From an uncultured Flavobacteriales bacterium (GTDB lineage: Bacteria > Bacteroidota > Bacteroidia > Flavobacteriales_G > Salibacteraceae): a stretch of 64,000 nt of DNA. Positions 26,906 through 36,571 of this stretch are shown here, piece after piece; within the stretch, counting starts at the first letter, position 1, and each line of letters begins with the position of its first letter. Made by a program: the position numbers and the translations under genes. Under the pieces are notes generated by a model. The model saw only the letters and a list, made by a program, of their open reading frames with translations. It did no database searches and was not told the origin of the DNA. The stretch is from positions 1 through 64,000 of the forward strand of contig CAJXZP010000006.1 in the NCBI GenBank assembly GCA_913062955.1. The letters are read 5' to 3'.

Positions 26906-27640
26906 CTATTGGGTTACTCCTTTCATTATACGATCGGCTAATACCGGGCTTACTCTATTAATTACTCGAAGTAATTTTACTTTTTGGATATTGATTTCGA
27001 GGGTGTCTTTTTTTAAACCATGGATAAATTCGGTCACTAACTGTTCGGGAGAAATTTTGTTCGATCCCCTACCCTTAGTCATTTCGGTATCAACTAAGGA
27101 AGGAAGGATTTCAAACACCTTAAAATAAGGCAATTGATAGCGAAGAGATTTCGTGAAAATATGAATGGCCGCTTTGGAGGCACAATACACCGGAGCGGAA
27201 GCTTTGGGTACAATGGCTAACCCAGAAGATACATTTACAATGGTTGGTGCTTCGTTTTTTTGGAGGACCGGAATCAATGCGTTGATGAGTTGTATGGGAG
27301 CCACTAAATTGACTTGAATTTCATCTTGAATTTTTTGAGTAATAGCTGACCCACCCTCAAATACATAATTGTACTGGATGCCTGCATTATTGATTAACAT
27401 ATTCAGATCTGGATGCTGCTTCATAACGAATTCCTTTAACCGAATCACCTCTTCGGGTTGACTTAAATCGCACGGAAATGGAAAAATATTCGGATCCGAA
27501 TCCGAAAGTTCCTGGAGTTTTTGTTTGTTTCTCCCTACGGTTATGATTTCATTGTTTAGCGCAGAAAACCTACGTGCCATTTCCAGTCCGATACCTTGAG
27601 TGGCTCCGGTAATCAGGATTTTGTTTTGTGATACTTGCAT
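26906..27640 (-). CDS. Short-chain dehydrogenase/reductase
   Basis: The start at ATG 27640 (MQVSQNKILITGATQG) gives 244 residues; the ATG at 27688 would add 16 residues across a strong inverted repeat. The cofactor motif is TGATQGIG. The NNAG motif follows, then the catalytic Ser in VNVSSG and Y152-C-A-S-K156. The enzyme moves hydride between NAD(P)H and an unknown carbonyl or alcohol. It lies between the Crp-like regulator and the DJ-1/PfpI gene on the same strand. Confidence 0.87.
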   Translation of the reverse strand: MQVSQNKILITGATQGIGLEMARRFSALNNEIITVGRNKQKLQELSDSDPNIFPFPCDLSQPEEVIRLKEFVMKQHPDLNMLINNAGIQYNYVFEGGSAITQKIQDEIQVNLVAPIQLINALIPVLQKNEAPTIVNVSSGLAIVPKASAPVYCASKAAIHIFTKSLRYQLPYFKVFEILPSLVDTEMTKGRGSNKISPEQLVTEFIHGLKKDTLEINIQKVKLLRVINRVSPVLADRIMKGVTQ

Positions 27641-27642
27641 AT

Positions 27643-27682
27643 TTGATATTTGAAAGGCAAAATTTGGCCTTTCAAATATCAA
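27643..27682 (-). promoter_or_regulatory. Strong inverted repeat at the SDR start
   Basis: Perfect 16-bp arms, TTGATATTTGAAAGGC (27643-27658) and its complement (27667-27682), enclose 8 bases. The repeat ends two bases before the SDR start codon and begins 24 bases after the Crp-like gene's stop. It has no T-run, so it is not a standard terminator. It could be an operator for the Crp-like protein, or an RNA hairpin that limits translation of the SDR gene. Confidence 0.6.
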
Positions 27683-27705
27683 TTGCATTTACATAGGTAA
27701 AGATT

Positions 27706-28272
27706 TTAATATTTCGCTCTAATACGACTTAATTGGGTCGCACTTACTCCCAAATAGGAGGCAATATGGTATTGCGGAATTTTATTCTCCAACCCCGGGT
27801 GTTCTTTTTTAAAAATATCATAACGCTCCGAAGCACTTAAGGTAACGAGTTCTATTTCTCGTTTTTCCTTCAAAATAAACTTGTACTCGGCTATTTTTCT
27901 ACCAAACTTCTCAAAACTAGCAAACTCCGCATAGCGGTTTGTTATTTGCGAATAGTCGGCCATTAACACCTCACAAGATGTTAGGCACTGAATATTAATA
28001 AGGTTTTCTGCTCCTGTAATTAGCGAGGAATACGCCCCAACAAAATTTCCTTCTGTAAAAAAAGTCTTGTTGTACTCTTTCCCTGCGGTGTTTCTAAAAA
28101 ACGCTCGCATCACCCCCGATTCAATGAAAGCAAGTTTACGGGCTATCTCCCCTTCTTTGGCTAAATATGCTCCCTTGATTAAACTCTTCGAATGAAAGGG
28201 GTGGTTAAATACTTCCAACTCTTTTGCATTAAAAGAAACAAACTGTGCTAAATAGTCATTCAATGTTTTCAT
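27706..28272 (-). CDS. Crp/Fnr family transcriptional regulator
   Basis: 188 residues from ATG 28272 (MKTLNDYLAQF). The sensor barrel (LIKGAYLAKEGEIARKLAFIESGVMRAFF) and C-terminal helix-turn-helix (IPQYHIASYLGVSATQLSRIRAKY) match the short Bacteroidota Crp-like regulators. It is related to, but clearly different from, the one at 22423. It heads a unit with the SDR and DJ-1/PfpI genes and may bind the inverted repeat at 27643-27682. Confidence 0.86.
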   Translation of the reverse strand: MKTLNDYLAQFVSFNAKELEVFNHPFHSKSLIKGAYLAKEGEIARKLAFIESGVMRAFFRNTAGKEYNKTFFTEGNFVGAYSSLITGAENLINIQCLTSCEVLMADYSQITNRYAEFASFEKFGRKIAEYKFILKEKREIELVTLSASERYDIFKKEHPGLENKIPQYHIASYLGVSATQLSRIRAKY

Positions 28273-28356
28273 AGGTGGCAAAGGTACGTTTGAGCACCCT
28301 AATTATTACGAGATCTCACCATACTCTTTATGGTTAAAAAAAATACAAGGCTACTA

Positions 28357-29160
28357 TTATTCCAGTCCCACTTTCAACATTCGGATCAAGTTATGGGAAT
28401 CTTTCAATTCCAAAAATGGATATTCAATTCGGCTAAGAAAAAGGCCGTTCGGATGTGCTGGCCACTTCTCTTTCTTCTCTTTCCTCTCTTTTTCTTGATT
28501 CAAAACCCGTTCAAATTCATCTAAGGTCATGTTACCACTTCCCACCTCCAGCAAATAGTACATGCAATACCGTACCATTCCTCGAAGAAAGCGATTTCCA
28601 CGGATAGTAAACCTTAATCGCCCCTGTGACTCATTGACGAACAATTCACATTTACTGATATGACACAAAGTATTAGGGTACGAATCAGGTTGCTTACACA
28701 ATGCTTTAAAGTCTTTCGTTCCCAGAATGAGAGCCGTAGCTTTCCTCATGAGGTGAAAGTCTAATTTTATATTCTCGTAGAAAGAACTGTAACGTAGGAG
28801 TCCTGGGTCCTTATTCCAATGCATGAAGTAGTCATAGGTTCGGGCCACCGCATCGTACCTGCAATGTAGCTTATCGTTGACTTCAAAGATTTCAAAAACG
28901 GCAATACCATTGGGTAAGTTTTTATTCATTCGAAATTTCAAATCGAAAACCAGCGCTTCGTCCAGATGAATTTGAATGACATACTGACTCGCATGAACTC
29001 CCGCATCGGTACGCCCACAACCGTATATAGTCACTGGTTTTTTGAATATCCGAGAGAGCGTTGTCTCCATAACTTCTTGTACCGTATTGGGAGTATCCTT
29101 TTGTCGTTGCCAACCACTGTAATCGCTCCCATCGTATCCTAAATGTATGAAATATCGCAT
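28357..29160 (-). CDS. truA: tRNA pseudouridine synthase A
   Basis: 267 residues, the normal length. The catalytic Asp52 is in GCGRTDAGVHA, and the N-terminal GYDGSDYSGWQRQ and later RFTIRGNRFLRGMVR are standard TruA motifs. It isomerises uridines 38-40 in the anticodon arm of many tRNAs. It stands alone, with no operon partners visible. Confidence 0.96.
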   Translation of the reverse strand: MRYFIHLGYDGSDYSGWQRQKDTPNTVQEVMETTLSRIFKKPVTIYGCGRTDAGVHASQYVIQIHLDEALVFDLKFRMNKNLPNGIAVFEIFEVNDKLHCRYDAVARTYDYFMHWNKDPGLLRYSSFYENIKLDFHLMRKATALILGTKDFKALCKQPDSYPNTLCHISKCELFVNESQGRLRFTIRGNRFLRGMVRYCMYYLLEVGSGNMTLDEFERVLNQEKERKEKKEKWPAHPNGLFLSRIEYPFLELKDSHNLIRMLKVGLE

Positions 29161-29367
29161 CTGTAAATTATAAAAAATTCATCCTATTCTACTAGGGTCT
29201 CAATACTCTTACAAGAGTATGTTATTTATTTTGTTTTTTCTTGTTGCATCCAGCGGCATCTTACCTATTATCTGGTTTCATTAACCGAAATTCTGTTCGG
29301 AAATAAAAATTCTCGAATTGATTCAAAAACCCTTATATTTACTGTTTGAACTATAAAACCAAAAACA

Positions 29368-29724
29368 ATGAAGACCTTATTCTTAGCAACCACTTTAGTA
29401 TTGGCAGTAGCCTTAAGCAGTTTCACTTTAATTTCGGGTCACAAAATCGCATCCTTCCAAAACTTCGGAACCTATTTGGGTGGCGGAACCATGGAAACCT
29501 CCCCTATTCAATTGCAACTGCAAAACGACTTTTCTTATTCTTACAAAGACCTAAGCCATCCCAACAAGAAAATAGAAATTACGGGTACCTGGAAACAGGA
29601 TGGGAAACACATTTATTTACTCGGTCATGCGGAAGTGAGATTTCATAATACGTGGAAAATTGATCCAGGCTGTACCTGTTTGAAATCAAAAAAAGGAATC
29701 ACCTTTTATAGATTATGTCAGTAA
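29368..29724 (+). CDS. Small secreted protein of unknown function
   Basis: 118 residues with a signal peptide (MKTLFLATTLVLAVALSSF). The mature part is strand-rich (GTYLGGGTMETSPIQLQL, KIEITGTWKQDGKHIYLLG), recalling small copper-resistance or lipocalin-like domains, and ends with three cysteines (CTC, LCQ). I do not assign a family. It lies 34 bases upstream of the sulfatase gene on the same strand and may share its transcript. An overlapping frame at 29346 lacks these signals. Confidence 0.65.
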   Translation: MKTLFLATTLVLAVALSSFTLISGHKIASFQNFGTYLGGGTMETSPIQLQLQNDFSYSYKDLSHPNKKIEITGTWKQDGKHIYLLGHAEVRFHNTWKIDPGCTCLKSKKGITFYRLCQ

Positions 29725-29758
29725 TTAAACCTTTCTCGTAAAATGAAGTCTGAGAAGA

Positions 29759-31069
29759 ATGAATAAATTATTCTTCTCTTTTTTACTCGTAATTGTAGGA
29801 ATCTCTAGTTGCAAAAAGGAGACAACAGAATCCATCCCTATTACCATTACTGCCAAGCCCAACATTTTGTTAGTTATCGCAGATGACATTGGAGTAGAAT
29901 CCATTCCGTTTTACAACATTGGGGCTATCACTCCGCAAATGCCTGTTTTGAGTTCCTTGGCGAATGAAGGCATTACATTCACCAATGTATGGGCAAATCC
30001 AATTTGCGCTCCCACTCGGGCCACCATCCTAACCGGGAAATACGGTTATCGAACCGGAGTGTTAAACGTTACCGATGCAGGTACCATTGGCGCAAACGAA
30101 CTCACCTTGCAGACCTATATAGACCAGCACACAAATAATGCCTATGAACATGCGCTATTTGGAAAGTGGCACCTTTCAAATGATGTGAATGGACCCACCA
30201 ATATGGGAATTGGCCATTTTGCGGGTTTATTGGCTGGTGGGGTTTCGGATTACAATAATTGGAAACTAACGCAAAATGGAGGATCTTCTATGTATGAGGG
30301 ATACATCACTACAAAAATTACCGATTTGGCAGTAGATTGGATCCAGGAGCAAAGTGCCCCTTGGTTTTGTTGGGTGGCCTATACCGCACCTCACACACCC
30401 TATCATTTACCTCCCGATTCCATGCATCATCATGGAGGAATGAGTTCTGACCAATCGGTTATTGATGCTAACCCGCAACCCTATTTCCATGCGATGGCCG
30501 AAAGTGTAGATTCTGAATTGGGAAGACTCCTGCAATCCATTCCAGCAGATGAATTGGAAAACACGCTTATTATTTTTATTGGAGATAATGGTACAGACGG
30601 GCAAGTAAACCAAGCGCCTTATCTTCCTACCCAATGCAAAGGAACACTTAGCGAAGGCGGCATTCGAGTACCGATGGTAGTTTCTGGAAATGGTGTTTCT
30701 CGTTTTAATGAAATAGAAAGCAGTTTAGTCAGTAGTACGGATCTTTTTGCAACGATTGCACAAATTGCGGGTGTTCCTGTAGATCAATATCAGGATAGCT
30801 ATAGTTTCAAAAACTTATTGAATGAATCGGGTACTGGAAAACGCACCTATAATTATTCGGAAGTGAAGGGTGCCTTCCCTCCGAGATCGGGTTATACCAT
30901 TCGAGATTCAGAATACAAACTCATCCAATACGATAACGGAAATCAAAACTTATTTCATTTAGGTACCGATCCCTACGAAACTACGGATCTTACTTTAGGA
31001 AGTTTAACGGCAGATGCGGAATTAGCTCGTCAAGAATTAATGACTCAAGCCGATGTTATTCGTCAGTAA
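29759..31069 (+). CDS. Sulfatase-family lipoprotein
   Basis: 436 residues with lipobox (VGISSC). The sulfatase signature C83-A-P-T-R87 in ICAPTRATILTGKYG has the Cys that is turned into formylglycine, and KPNILLVIADDIG carries the first metal ligands. GDNGTDG supplies the later metal ligands. It should remove sulfate esters from an unknown substrate in the cell envelope. It would need a formylglycine-generating enzyme or anSME, and neither is in the window. No SusC/SusD or glycoside hydrolase genes accompany it, so a polysaccharide locus is not indicated. Confidence 0.9.
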   Translation: MNKLFFSFLLVIVGISSCKKETTESIPITITAKPNILLVIADDIGVESIPFYNIGAITPQMPVLSSLANEGITFTNVWANPICAPTRATILTGKYGYRTGVLNVTDAGTIGANELTLQTYIDQHTNNAYEHALFGKWHLSNDVNGPTNMGIGHFAGLLAGGVSDYNNWKLTQNGGSSMYEGYITTKITDLAVDWIQEQSAPWFCWVAYTAPHTPYHLPPDSMHHHGGMSSDQSVIDANPQPYFHAMAESVDSELGRLLQSIPADELENTLIIFIGDNGTDGQVNQAPYLPTQCKGTLSEGGIRVPMVVSGNGVSRFNEIESSLVSSTDLFATIAQIAGVPVDQYQDSYSFKNLLNESGTGKRTYNYSEVKGAFPPRSGYTIRDSEYKLIQYDNGNQNLFHLGTDPYETTDLTLGSLTADAELARQELMTQADVIRQ

Positions 31070-32566
31070 TCAGGAAATAGTTTGAAATGCTTGCCCTAAA
31101 TGAGTAATAATATCGGAAGCAATCACACTTTCTCTACTCCCCTTTTTCAGGGCCAAATCCCCCGCCAATCCGTGAATATACACGCCCAAAATAGCCGCCT
31201 GTTTAGGTGCATATCCTTGGGCCAATAATCCGGTCAATATACCCGTAAGTACATCGCCACTTCCAGCGGTAGCCATTCCTGAATTCCCGGTAGAATTGAA
31301 GTATACTTCTCCGTCTGGACAAACGATGGACGACTTGGCTCCTTTCAGAATTACAAAGACTTTATGGGTTTTACAAAAAGCCTGAGCGATTTGTAATCTA
31401 TCATAACCTCCTTTCCATTTCCCAACTAACCTTTCCCATTCTCCTAGGTGCGGTGTAAATATAGAACCCACAGGAACCTTTTTTAGCATTTCTTGATGGT
31501 TCGCTAATATATTTATGGCGTCAGCATCTATAACTAGAGGGTTTTTAGATTGATCTAATATATTATTTAGCACATAAACAACTCCTTTACTCTGACCTAA
31601 ACCCGGTCCAATCCCGACCGATTGGTAGGCAGATACATCCATTTCATCCGAAACAAAATCAGACGCACCATCAATAACAGTCATGACTTCGGGTACAGAA
31701 ACTTGCATTATATCATTCCCGTTTTTAGGAATATGTGCGGTGACTAATCCTGCTCCCGACCTCAAACACGCTTTGGAACATAAAACAGATGCTCCCATTT
31801 TCCCCGTACTTCCGGTAACCAAAAGTGCGTGTCCAAAAGTGTTTTTATAGGCAAAATAATCCCCTTTTTGATGCATCAATTTAACCACAAATTTGGAGGT
31901 TATAAAATACGATGCAGGCTCCTTAGAAAGGAACTCCGAACTCCATTCAATGGGCAACACGATTAACTCCCCTACATACTTTTGGTTTTCGGGAAACTGA
32001 AAGCCCAATTTTTCCATTTCAAAAGTCAAGGTATGATCCGATTCAAAGATGACTCCCTCATTAGAGTCATTATCCTCCGTAAATAATCCAGAGGCAATAT
32101 CGATACTTACTTTCGGTGCTGAAACCGTATTTATAGATTTAATTAACTCCCCTAGCCAGCCTGAAATCTCACGAGACAAACCCGAACCAAAAATGGCATC
32201 CATGACCACTCCCGTAATTTCAACCTCTGTAAAGTTGTTTTTATTCACTTCAGAAATAGCTACACTAACCGCCTCTACCCTTTTTCGGTTGATCTGATTA
32301 TCGGCTGATAATGTCCCTAAATCCACACACCAAACCTTTACGGAATAGTCTGCTTGAATCAGCATTCGGGCAATAGCCAAGCCATCACCACCATTATTAC
32401 CTGGCCCGCAAAAAACATCAAAATGGGTTTCGGGATGAAACGTCTTTTTCAACCATATAAATACTTGATTGGATGCCCGTTCCATTAAATCAATAGACAA
32501 GATGGGTTCGTTATCAATGGTATATTGATCCACCAGTTTGATTTGGTTTGCGGTAAATATTTTCAT
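31070..32566 (-). CDS. nnrD: Bifunctional NAD(P)H-hydrate epimerase/dehydratase
   Basis: 498 residues, fusing the YjeF N-terminal epimerase (FCGPGNNGGDGLAIARML) to the ribokinase-like dehydratase (GSGDVLTGILTGLLAQG, with catalytic Asp). It repairs hydrated NADH and NADPH, using ADP in most bacteria. The start follows the standard MKIFTANQIKLVDQYTI. Its stop abuts the convergent sulfatase stop with no spacer. It lies 11 bases after the molybdopterin oxidoreductase gene and is probably transcribed with it. Confidence 0.94.
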   Translation of the reverse strand: MKIFTANQIKLVDQYTIDNEPILSIDLMERASNQVFIWLKKTFHPETHFDVFCGPGNNGGDGLAIARMLIQADYSVKVWCVDLGTLSADNQINRKRVEAVSVAISEVNKNNFTEVEITGVVMDAIFGSGLSREISGWLGELIKSINTVSAPKVSIDIASGLFTEDNDSNEGVIFESDHTLTFEMEKLGFQFPENQKYVGELIVLPIEWSSEFLSKEPASYFITSKFVVKLMHQKGDYFAYKNTFGHALLVTGSTGKMGASVLCSKACLRSGAGLVTAHIPKNGNDIMQVSVPEVMTVIDGASDFVSDEMDVSAYQSVGIGPGLGQSKGVVYVLNNILDQSKNPLVIDADAINILANHQEMLKKVPVGSIFTPHLGEWERLVGKWKGGYDRLQIAQAFCKTHKVFVILKGAKSSIVCPDGEVYFNSTGNSGMATAGSGDVLTGILTGLLAQGYAPKQAAILGVYIHGLAGDLALKKGSRESVIASDIITHLGQAFQTIS

Positions 32567-32577
32567 GGCAACTAGAC

Positions 32578-34872
32578 TTAACTTTTTCTAAGCTTCACTA
32601 CTATTGATTTGGATGCCGGTGTATTACTAATTTCGGCTTTATTCTTTAAAGATACTAAAACATTTGCTTCTGGGAAATACGTTGCCGTACACTTTTCTGG
32701 AATATCGTACGGATAAACGATAAATTTCTCGGCAACTCTCTTTACCCCATCATCTTCACAAATAATATCCACAATGTCATTGGCATTAAACCCTTGCTTT
32801 TCAATGTCATTTTTATTCATTAGGATAACCCTACGCTCGTTATAAATCCCTCTATAGCGATCATGTAACCCATATATGGTGGTATTAAACTGGTCATGGG
32901 TTCGAATGGTCATCATGGTAAACTCCTGGTCGGAAATAGCTACTTGAGATACTTTATTTATGGTGAAATTTGCTTTCCCCGTTTTAGTAGGCGTAAAATC
33001 ACCTTCGCGAGAATTATTCGGTAAATAAAAACCTCCAGGTTTACGAATGCGTTCATTAAAATTTTCAAATCCCGGAATGGTTGCTTCAATTTTATCTCTT
33101 ACTAAATCATAATTCGTATTAAAACCCGCCCAATCTGTCTGTGATTTTTGTTTAAACGTAGCCTGGGCTATTTTGGAAACAATAGCTAATTCACTTAACA
33201 AATGCTTGGACAGGGGATCTAATTTCCCTTTAGAAGAATGCACCACTCCCATGGAGTCTTCTACACTCACAATCTGAGGCTTACCATTTTGAACATCTTT
33301 TTCAGACCGAGTGATACAGGGTAAAATCAAGGCTATTTTTCCATGAACAATATGGCTTCTATTTAGTTTAGTAGAAACGTGAACCGTTAAATTACATTTT
33401 CGTAAAGCTTCCGCAGTAAATTCAGTATCCGGTGTAGCCGAGATAAAATTTCCTCCCATCCCTATAAAAACCTTTGCTTTATTTTCATGCATGGCTTCAA
33501 TAGCTTCCACAACATCAAACCCGTGTACTCTTGGAGGCTCAAAATTGAACTCTTTTTTTAGGTTATCCAGAAATTGAGGCTTTGGTTTTTCCCAAATCCC
33601 CATGGTTCGATCGCCTTGCACATTACTATGTCCACGTACCGGACAGGTACCCGCTCCTTTTTTCCCAATGCTTCCTTTTAAAAGTAACAGATTGACTACT
33701 TCCCGGATATTATGAACCCCATTTTTATGTTGCGTCAAGCCCATTGCCCAACAAATAATTATTTTTTTATTCTCAATTAATAATTGAGCAGCTTCTCTCA
33801 CTTCCTTTTCTTGAAGTCCTGCTTGTTTTACTAAATCACTAAAATCATGACTTTCAAGATCGGCTATTAAGGCCTCAATCCCCGAAGTTTTTTGTTCAAT
33901 AAAATCCAGGTCAAACACTTTTCCCTTATTTTTATTTTCAGCTTCTAGTAATAAAATCATCAAAGCCTTAAGTAAGGCCACATCTCCATTTATTTTTACC
34001 TGTAAAAATAAATCCGTAAGTTTCACCCCTTTACCTAATAAATGCCCTAGCTTTTGTGGATTTTTAAAGTTCATTAAACCCGCTTCGATTAATGGATTCA
34101 CTGAAATAATCTTGCCCCCATTCTTTTTGGTATCTTCTAAAGCAGATAACATTCTAGGATGATTGGTGCCGGGATTTTGTCCCATCACGATTACCAATTC
34201 AGCATGTTTAAAATCTTCCAGTGTTACCGAACCTTTTCCAATACCTAGTGTTTCTACCAAACCAGCACCACTCGATTCGTGGCACATATTGGAACAATCC
34301 GGAAGGTTATTCGTTCCAAACTCTCTCACAAATAACTGATACATATAAGCCGCCTCATTACTTGTTCTACCTGAAGTATAGAAAACCGCTTCATGAGGCG
34401 AATCTAAGTTATTCAATTCGCTACCAATAAGATCAAAAGCTTCTTTCCAGTCTATCGGTTTGTAATGCGTATCTCCTGGTTTCAAAACCATAGGATGTGT
34501 TATTCTTCCCGACTTTCCAATACGGTAATCGGACCAACTTCCAATTTCGTTAACCGAATGTTTGGCAAAAAATGCGGGGTCTACCTTTTTGGTAGTGGCC
34601 TCTTCTGCAATCGCTTTAGCTCCATTTTCACAATATTCACCTAATCTCGAACGTTTACCATCTGGATCTGGCCAGGCACAACCCGAACAATCAAAACCAT
34701 CTTTTTGATTCATACTATTAAGAACCGTTAGGGCTCTGGGCAAATTCATTTCGTCCAGTACATGTTTAAGCGCAGAGGTAACTGCTTTTAAACCTGCGGC
34801 TGTAGATTCTACTTCGCCAGACTTAAGTCCTGTAAACTCTACTGGTGGTTGTGCATTCGTTCTCTTTATCAT
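32578..34872 (-). CDS. FdhF/YdeP-family molybdopterin oxidoreductase
   Basis: 764 residues, the size of YdeP-type proteins. An N-terminal CSGC (GFDCSGCAWPDPDGKRS) is the hallmark of this branch; it lacks the four-cysteine iron-sulfur site of formate dehydrogenases. Cofactor-binding stretches such as FYTSGRTSNEAAYMYQLF and MGQNPGTNHPRM follow, with a C-terminal molydopterin-dinucleotide domain (MMTIRTHDQFNTTIYG). YdeP is tied to acid resistance in E. coli, but the reaction is unknown. No fdhD or molybdenum cofactor genes are in the window. It is probably co-transcribed with the NAD(P)HX repair gene. Confidence 0.88.
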   Translation of the reverse strand: MIKRTNAQPPVEFTGLKSGEVESTAAGLKAVTSALKHVLDEMNLPRALTVLNSMNQKDGFDCSGCAWPDPDGKRSRLGEYCENGAKAIAEEATTKKVDPAFFAKHSVNEIGSWSDYRIGKSGRITHPMVLKPGDTHYKPIDWKEAFDLIGSELNNLDSPHEAVFYTSGRTSNEAAYMYQLFVREFGTNNLPDCSNMCHESSGAGLVETLGIGKGSVTLEDFKHAELVIVMGQNPGTNHPRMLSALEDTKKNGGKIISVNPLIEAGLMNFKNPQKLGHLLGKGVKLTDLFLQVKINGDVALLKALMILLLEAENKNKGKVFDLDFIEQKTSGIEALIADLESHDFSDLVKQAGLQEKEVREAAQLLIENKKIIICWAMGLTQHKNGVHNIREVVNLLLLKGSIGKKGAGTCPVRGHSNVQGDRTMGIWEKPKPQFLDNLKKEFNFEPPRVHGFDVVEAIEAMHENKAKVFIGMGGNFISATPDTEFTAEALRKCNLTVHVSTKLNRSHIVHGKIALILPCITRSEKDVQNGKPQIVSVEDSMGVVHSSKGKLDPLSKHLLSELAIVSKIAQATFKQKSQTDWAGFNTNYDLVRDKIEATIPGFENFNERIRKPGGFYLPNNSREGDFTPTKTGKANFTINKVSQVAISDQEFTMMTIRTHDQFNTTIYGLHDRYRGIYNERRVILMNKNDIEKQGFNANDIVDIICEDDGVKRVAEKFIVYPYDIPEKCTATYFPEANVLVSLKNKAEISNTPASKSIVVKLRKS

Positions 34873-35412
34873 TAAGATCTTTTGTATTTTATGATAGCCA
34901 TTTAATAGCAGCCAAATTTCCTAAAAAAATATCATTTATGGGTACTATTTTTTGGTATCTTGGGATACTGTATAAAAACCACATCTTTATTTCAAAAAAT
35001 CTAAGGCACCTTTCGGGTCGTAAAGTACTAAAGAATAATCTATTTGATAGATTTTGAACACTTTCATTGGTAACTGGAACGCCCAATAAAGACCGGCTTA
35101 GAGAGCTAGAAAAGGTTTTTTTGATTGGAGATACCCATGCATTTGGTACGGCTACCTTTTACGAATTCATGAAACCCGTAAACATAAGAGCTCTTTCCAT
35201 TTCATGTCAATTCATTTTCTCCGAAAAATTTGAAACAACTAATCAATAAAATTAAATTCATGAATCTACATTATTGAAACTAGTAATTCCGAAAGGTTAA
35301 GTGTCTCTAAAATGATCATTAAATAGCTTATTTGGCCATTCGCTTAGTGAATAATATTCTTAATCTTGTATTTGTTAAAATACAAATTAGTTGAAATAAA
35401 GTCCAAGTCTTA
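34873..35412. other. Intergenic stretch between divergent genes
   Basis: 540 bases separate the YdeP-like gene from the first radical SAM gene and should hold both promoters. A small inverted repeat TTGTATTT-GTTA-AAATACAA lies about 30 bases upstream of the radical SAM start. Short frames on both strands (for example 35067-35249) show no family features and I leave them out. Confidence 0.45.
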
Positions 35413-36492
35413 ATGATTTCAAGAATATTAAAAGCAGCAAACAAAAAGCTTAACCCAAAGCATCTCTTTTTCGGACCTGAATGGATCATTCTTGGGGTAA
35501 ATAATATCTGTAATTTACATTGTAAAATGTGTGATGTTGGTACCCAGAATCTCGAAACAAACTTTGCACAAAACCTGGTGGGATCTCACCCACTAAACAT
35601 GCCTTTAGACCTTTTTAAACAGGTTGTTGATGACACAAGTAAACATTACCCGAACGCCAAAATTGGCTATGCTTTTACCGAACCGTTGATTTATCCAGAC
35701 CTTAAAGAATCCTTGATATACGCGCATCAAAAAGGACTACAAACCACCATTACCACTAATGCTTTGAGTCTTAAACGAAAAGCACAAGATTTAATTGACG
35801 GCAACCTGACGGAATTATTCGTATCTCTAGATGGGTTACAGGACACACATAATTACATTAGAGGACACAAAAGCTCTTTCCAAAAAGCCTTAGAAGGAAT
35901 TGAGCATCTCCTTACCTTCCCAAATCCACCTCAAATATCTGTGTACTGTGTGATTACGGAATGGAATTACACAGAATTATTTGAGTTTGTAAAATATTTC
36001 GATAAACTCCCCTTGAAGCACATCGGTTTTATGCATCAAAACTTTATTACCGAAGAAGTCGCATCCAACCATAACCAAGACTATGGAAGTTGGCTTCATG
36101 CCACTCACTCTAACATTGAAGAAACCGATTTTTCAGCGATTGACATTGAAATTCTTCAAGATCAAATCCTTAAAATCAAAAACGGAAACTTCGAAAAACC
36201 ACCTTCATTTAGCCCCGAACTAATTAATTTAAGGGAGTTAAAAACCTATTACGAAAACCCAGAGGTAAAAATTGGAAAAACCTGTAACGATGTTTTTACC
36301 AATATTATGATAAAAACGGATGGGACTGCAATTCCTTCGCATGGAAGATGTTACAATAAAACAATGGGCGATTTAAACCATCAATCCCTACCCGAAATAT
36401 GGAATAGTAATGAATATGCGCAATTCAGATCTGAAATTGTAAAAAATGATGGGTTATTCCCGGCATGCAATCGTTGTTGTAGTGCTTTTTAA
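35413..36492 (+). CDS. Radical SAM/SPASM-like protein
   Basis: 359 residues. The radical SAM cluster is C33-NLH-C37-KM-C40 in NNICNLHCKMCDVG. The barrel follows, with YAFTEPLIYPDL in place of the more common GGEPLL. The C-terminus has cysteines typical of a SPASM or twitch region (IPSHGRCYNKTMGDLNHQSLPEIWNS...FPACNRCCSAF). Such enzymes often modify peptides or lipids. It is 79 bases from the next radical SAM gene on the same strand, and the two probably act in one pathway. No precursor peptide gene was found beside them. Confidence 0.85.
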   Translation: MISRILKAANKKLNPKHLFFGPEWIILGVNNICNLHCKMCDVGTQNLETNFAQNLVGSHPLNMPLDLFKQVVDDTSKHYPNAKIGYAFTEPLIYPDLKESLIYAHQKGLQTTITTNALSLKRKAQDLIDGNLTELFVSLDGLQDTHNYIRGHKSSFQKALEGIEHLLTFPNPPQISVYCVITEWNYTELFEFVKYFDKLPLKHIGFMHQNFITEEVASNHNQDYGSWLHATHSNIEETDFSAIDIEILQDQILKIKNGNFEKPPSFSPELINLRELKTYYENPEVKIGKTCNDVFTNIMIKTDGTAIPSHGRCYNKTMGDLNHQSLPEIWNSNEYAQFRSEIVKNDGLFPACNRCCSAF

Positions 36493-36571
36493 TCGCCTTT
36501 CTCTTTTAGGTAAATACCCACAATCTGCAAAAATTCATTTAATCTTGCAGTAGCGATTAAAACGTATTATT

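Noticed and set aside
29759..31069. Sulfatase as part of a polysaccharide utilisation locus
   Set aside because: No SusC/SusD pair, glycoside hydrolase or sensor gene beside it.
35067..35249. Plus-strand 60-codon frame between the YdeP-like gene and the radical SAM gene
   Set aside because: No signal, motif or start context. A decayed gene is possible but not supportable.
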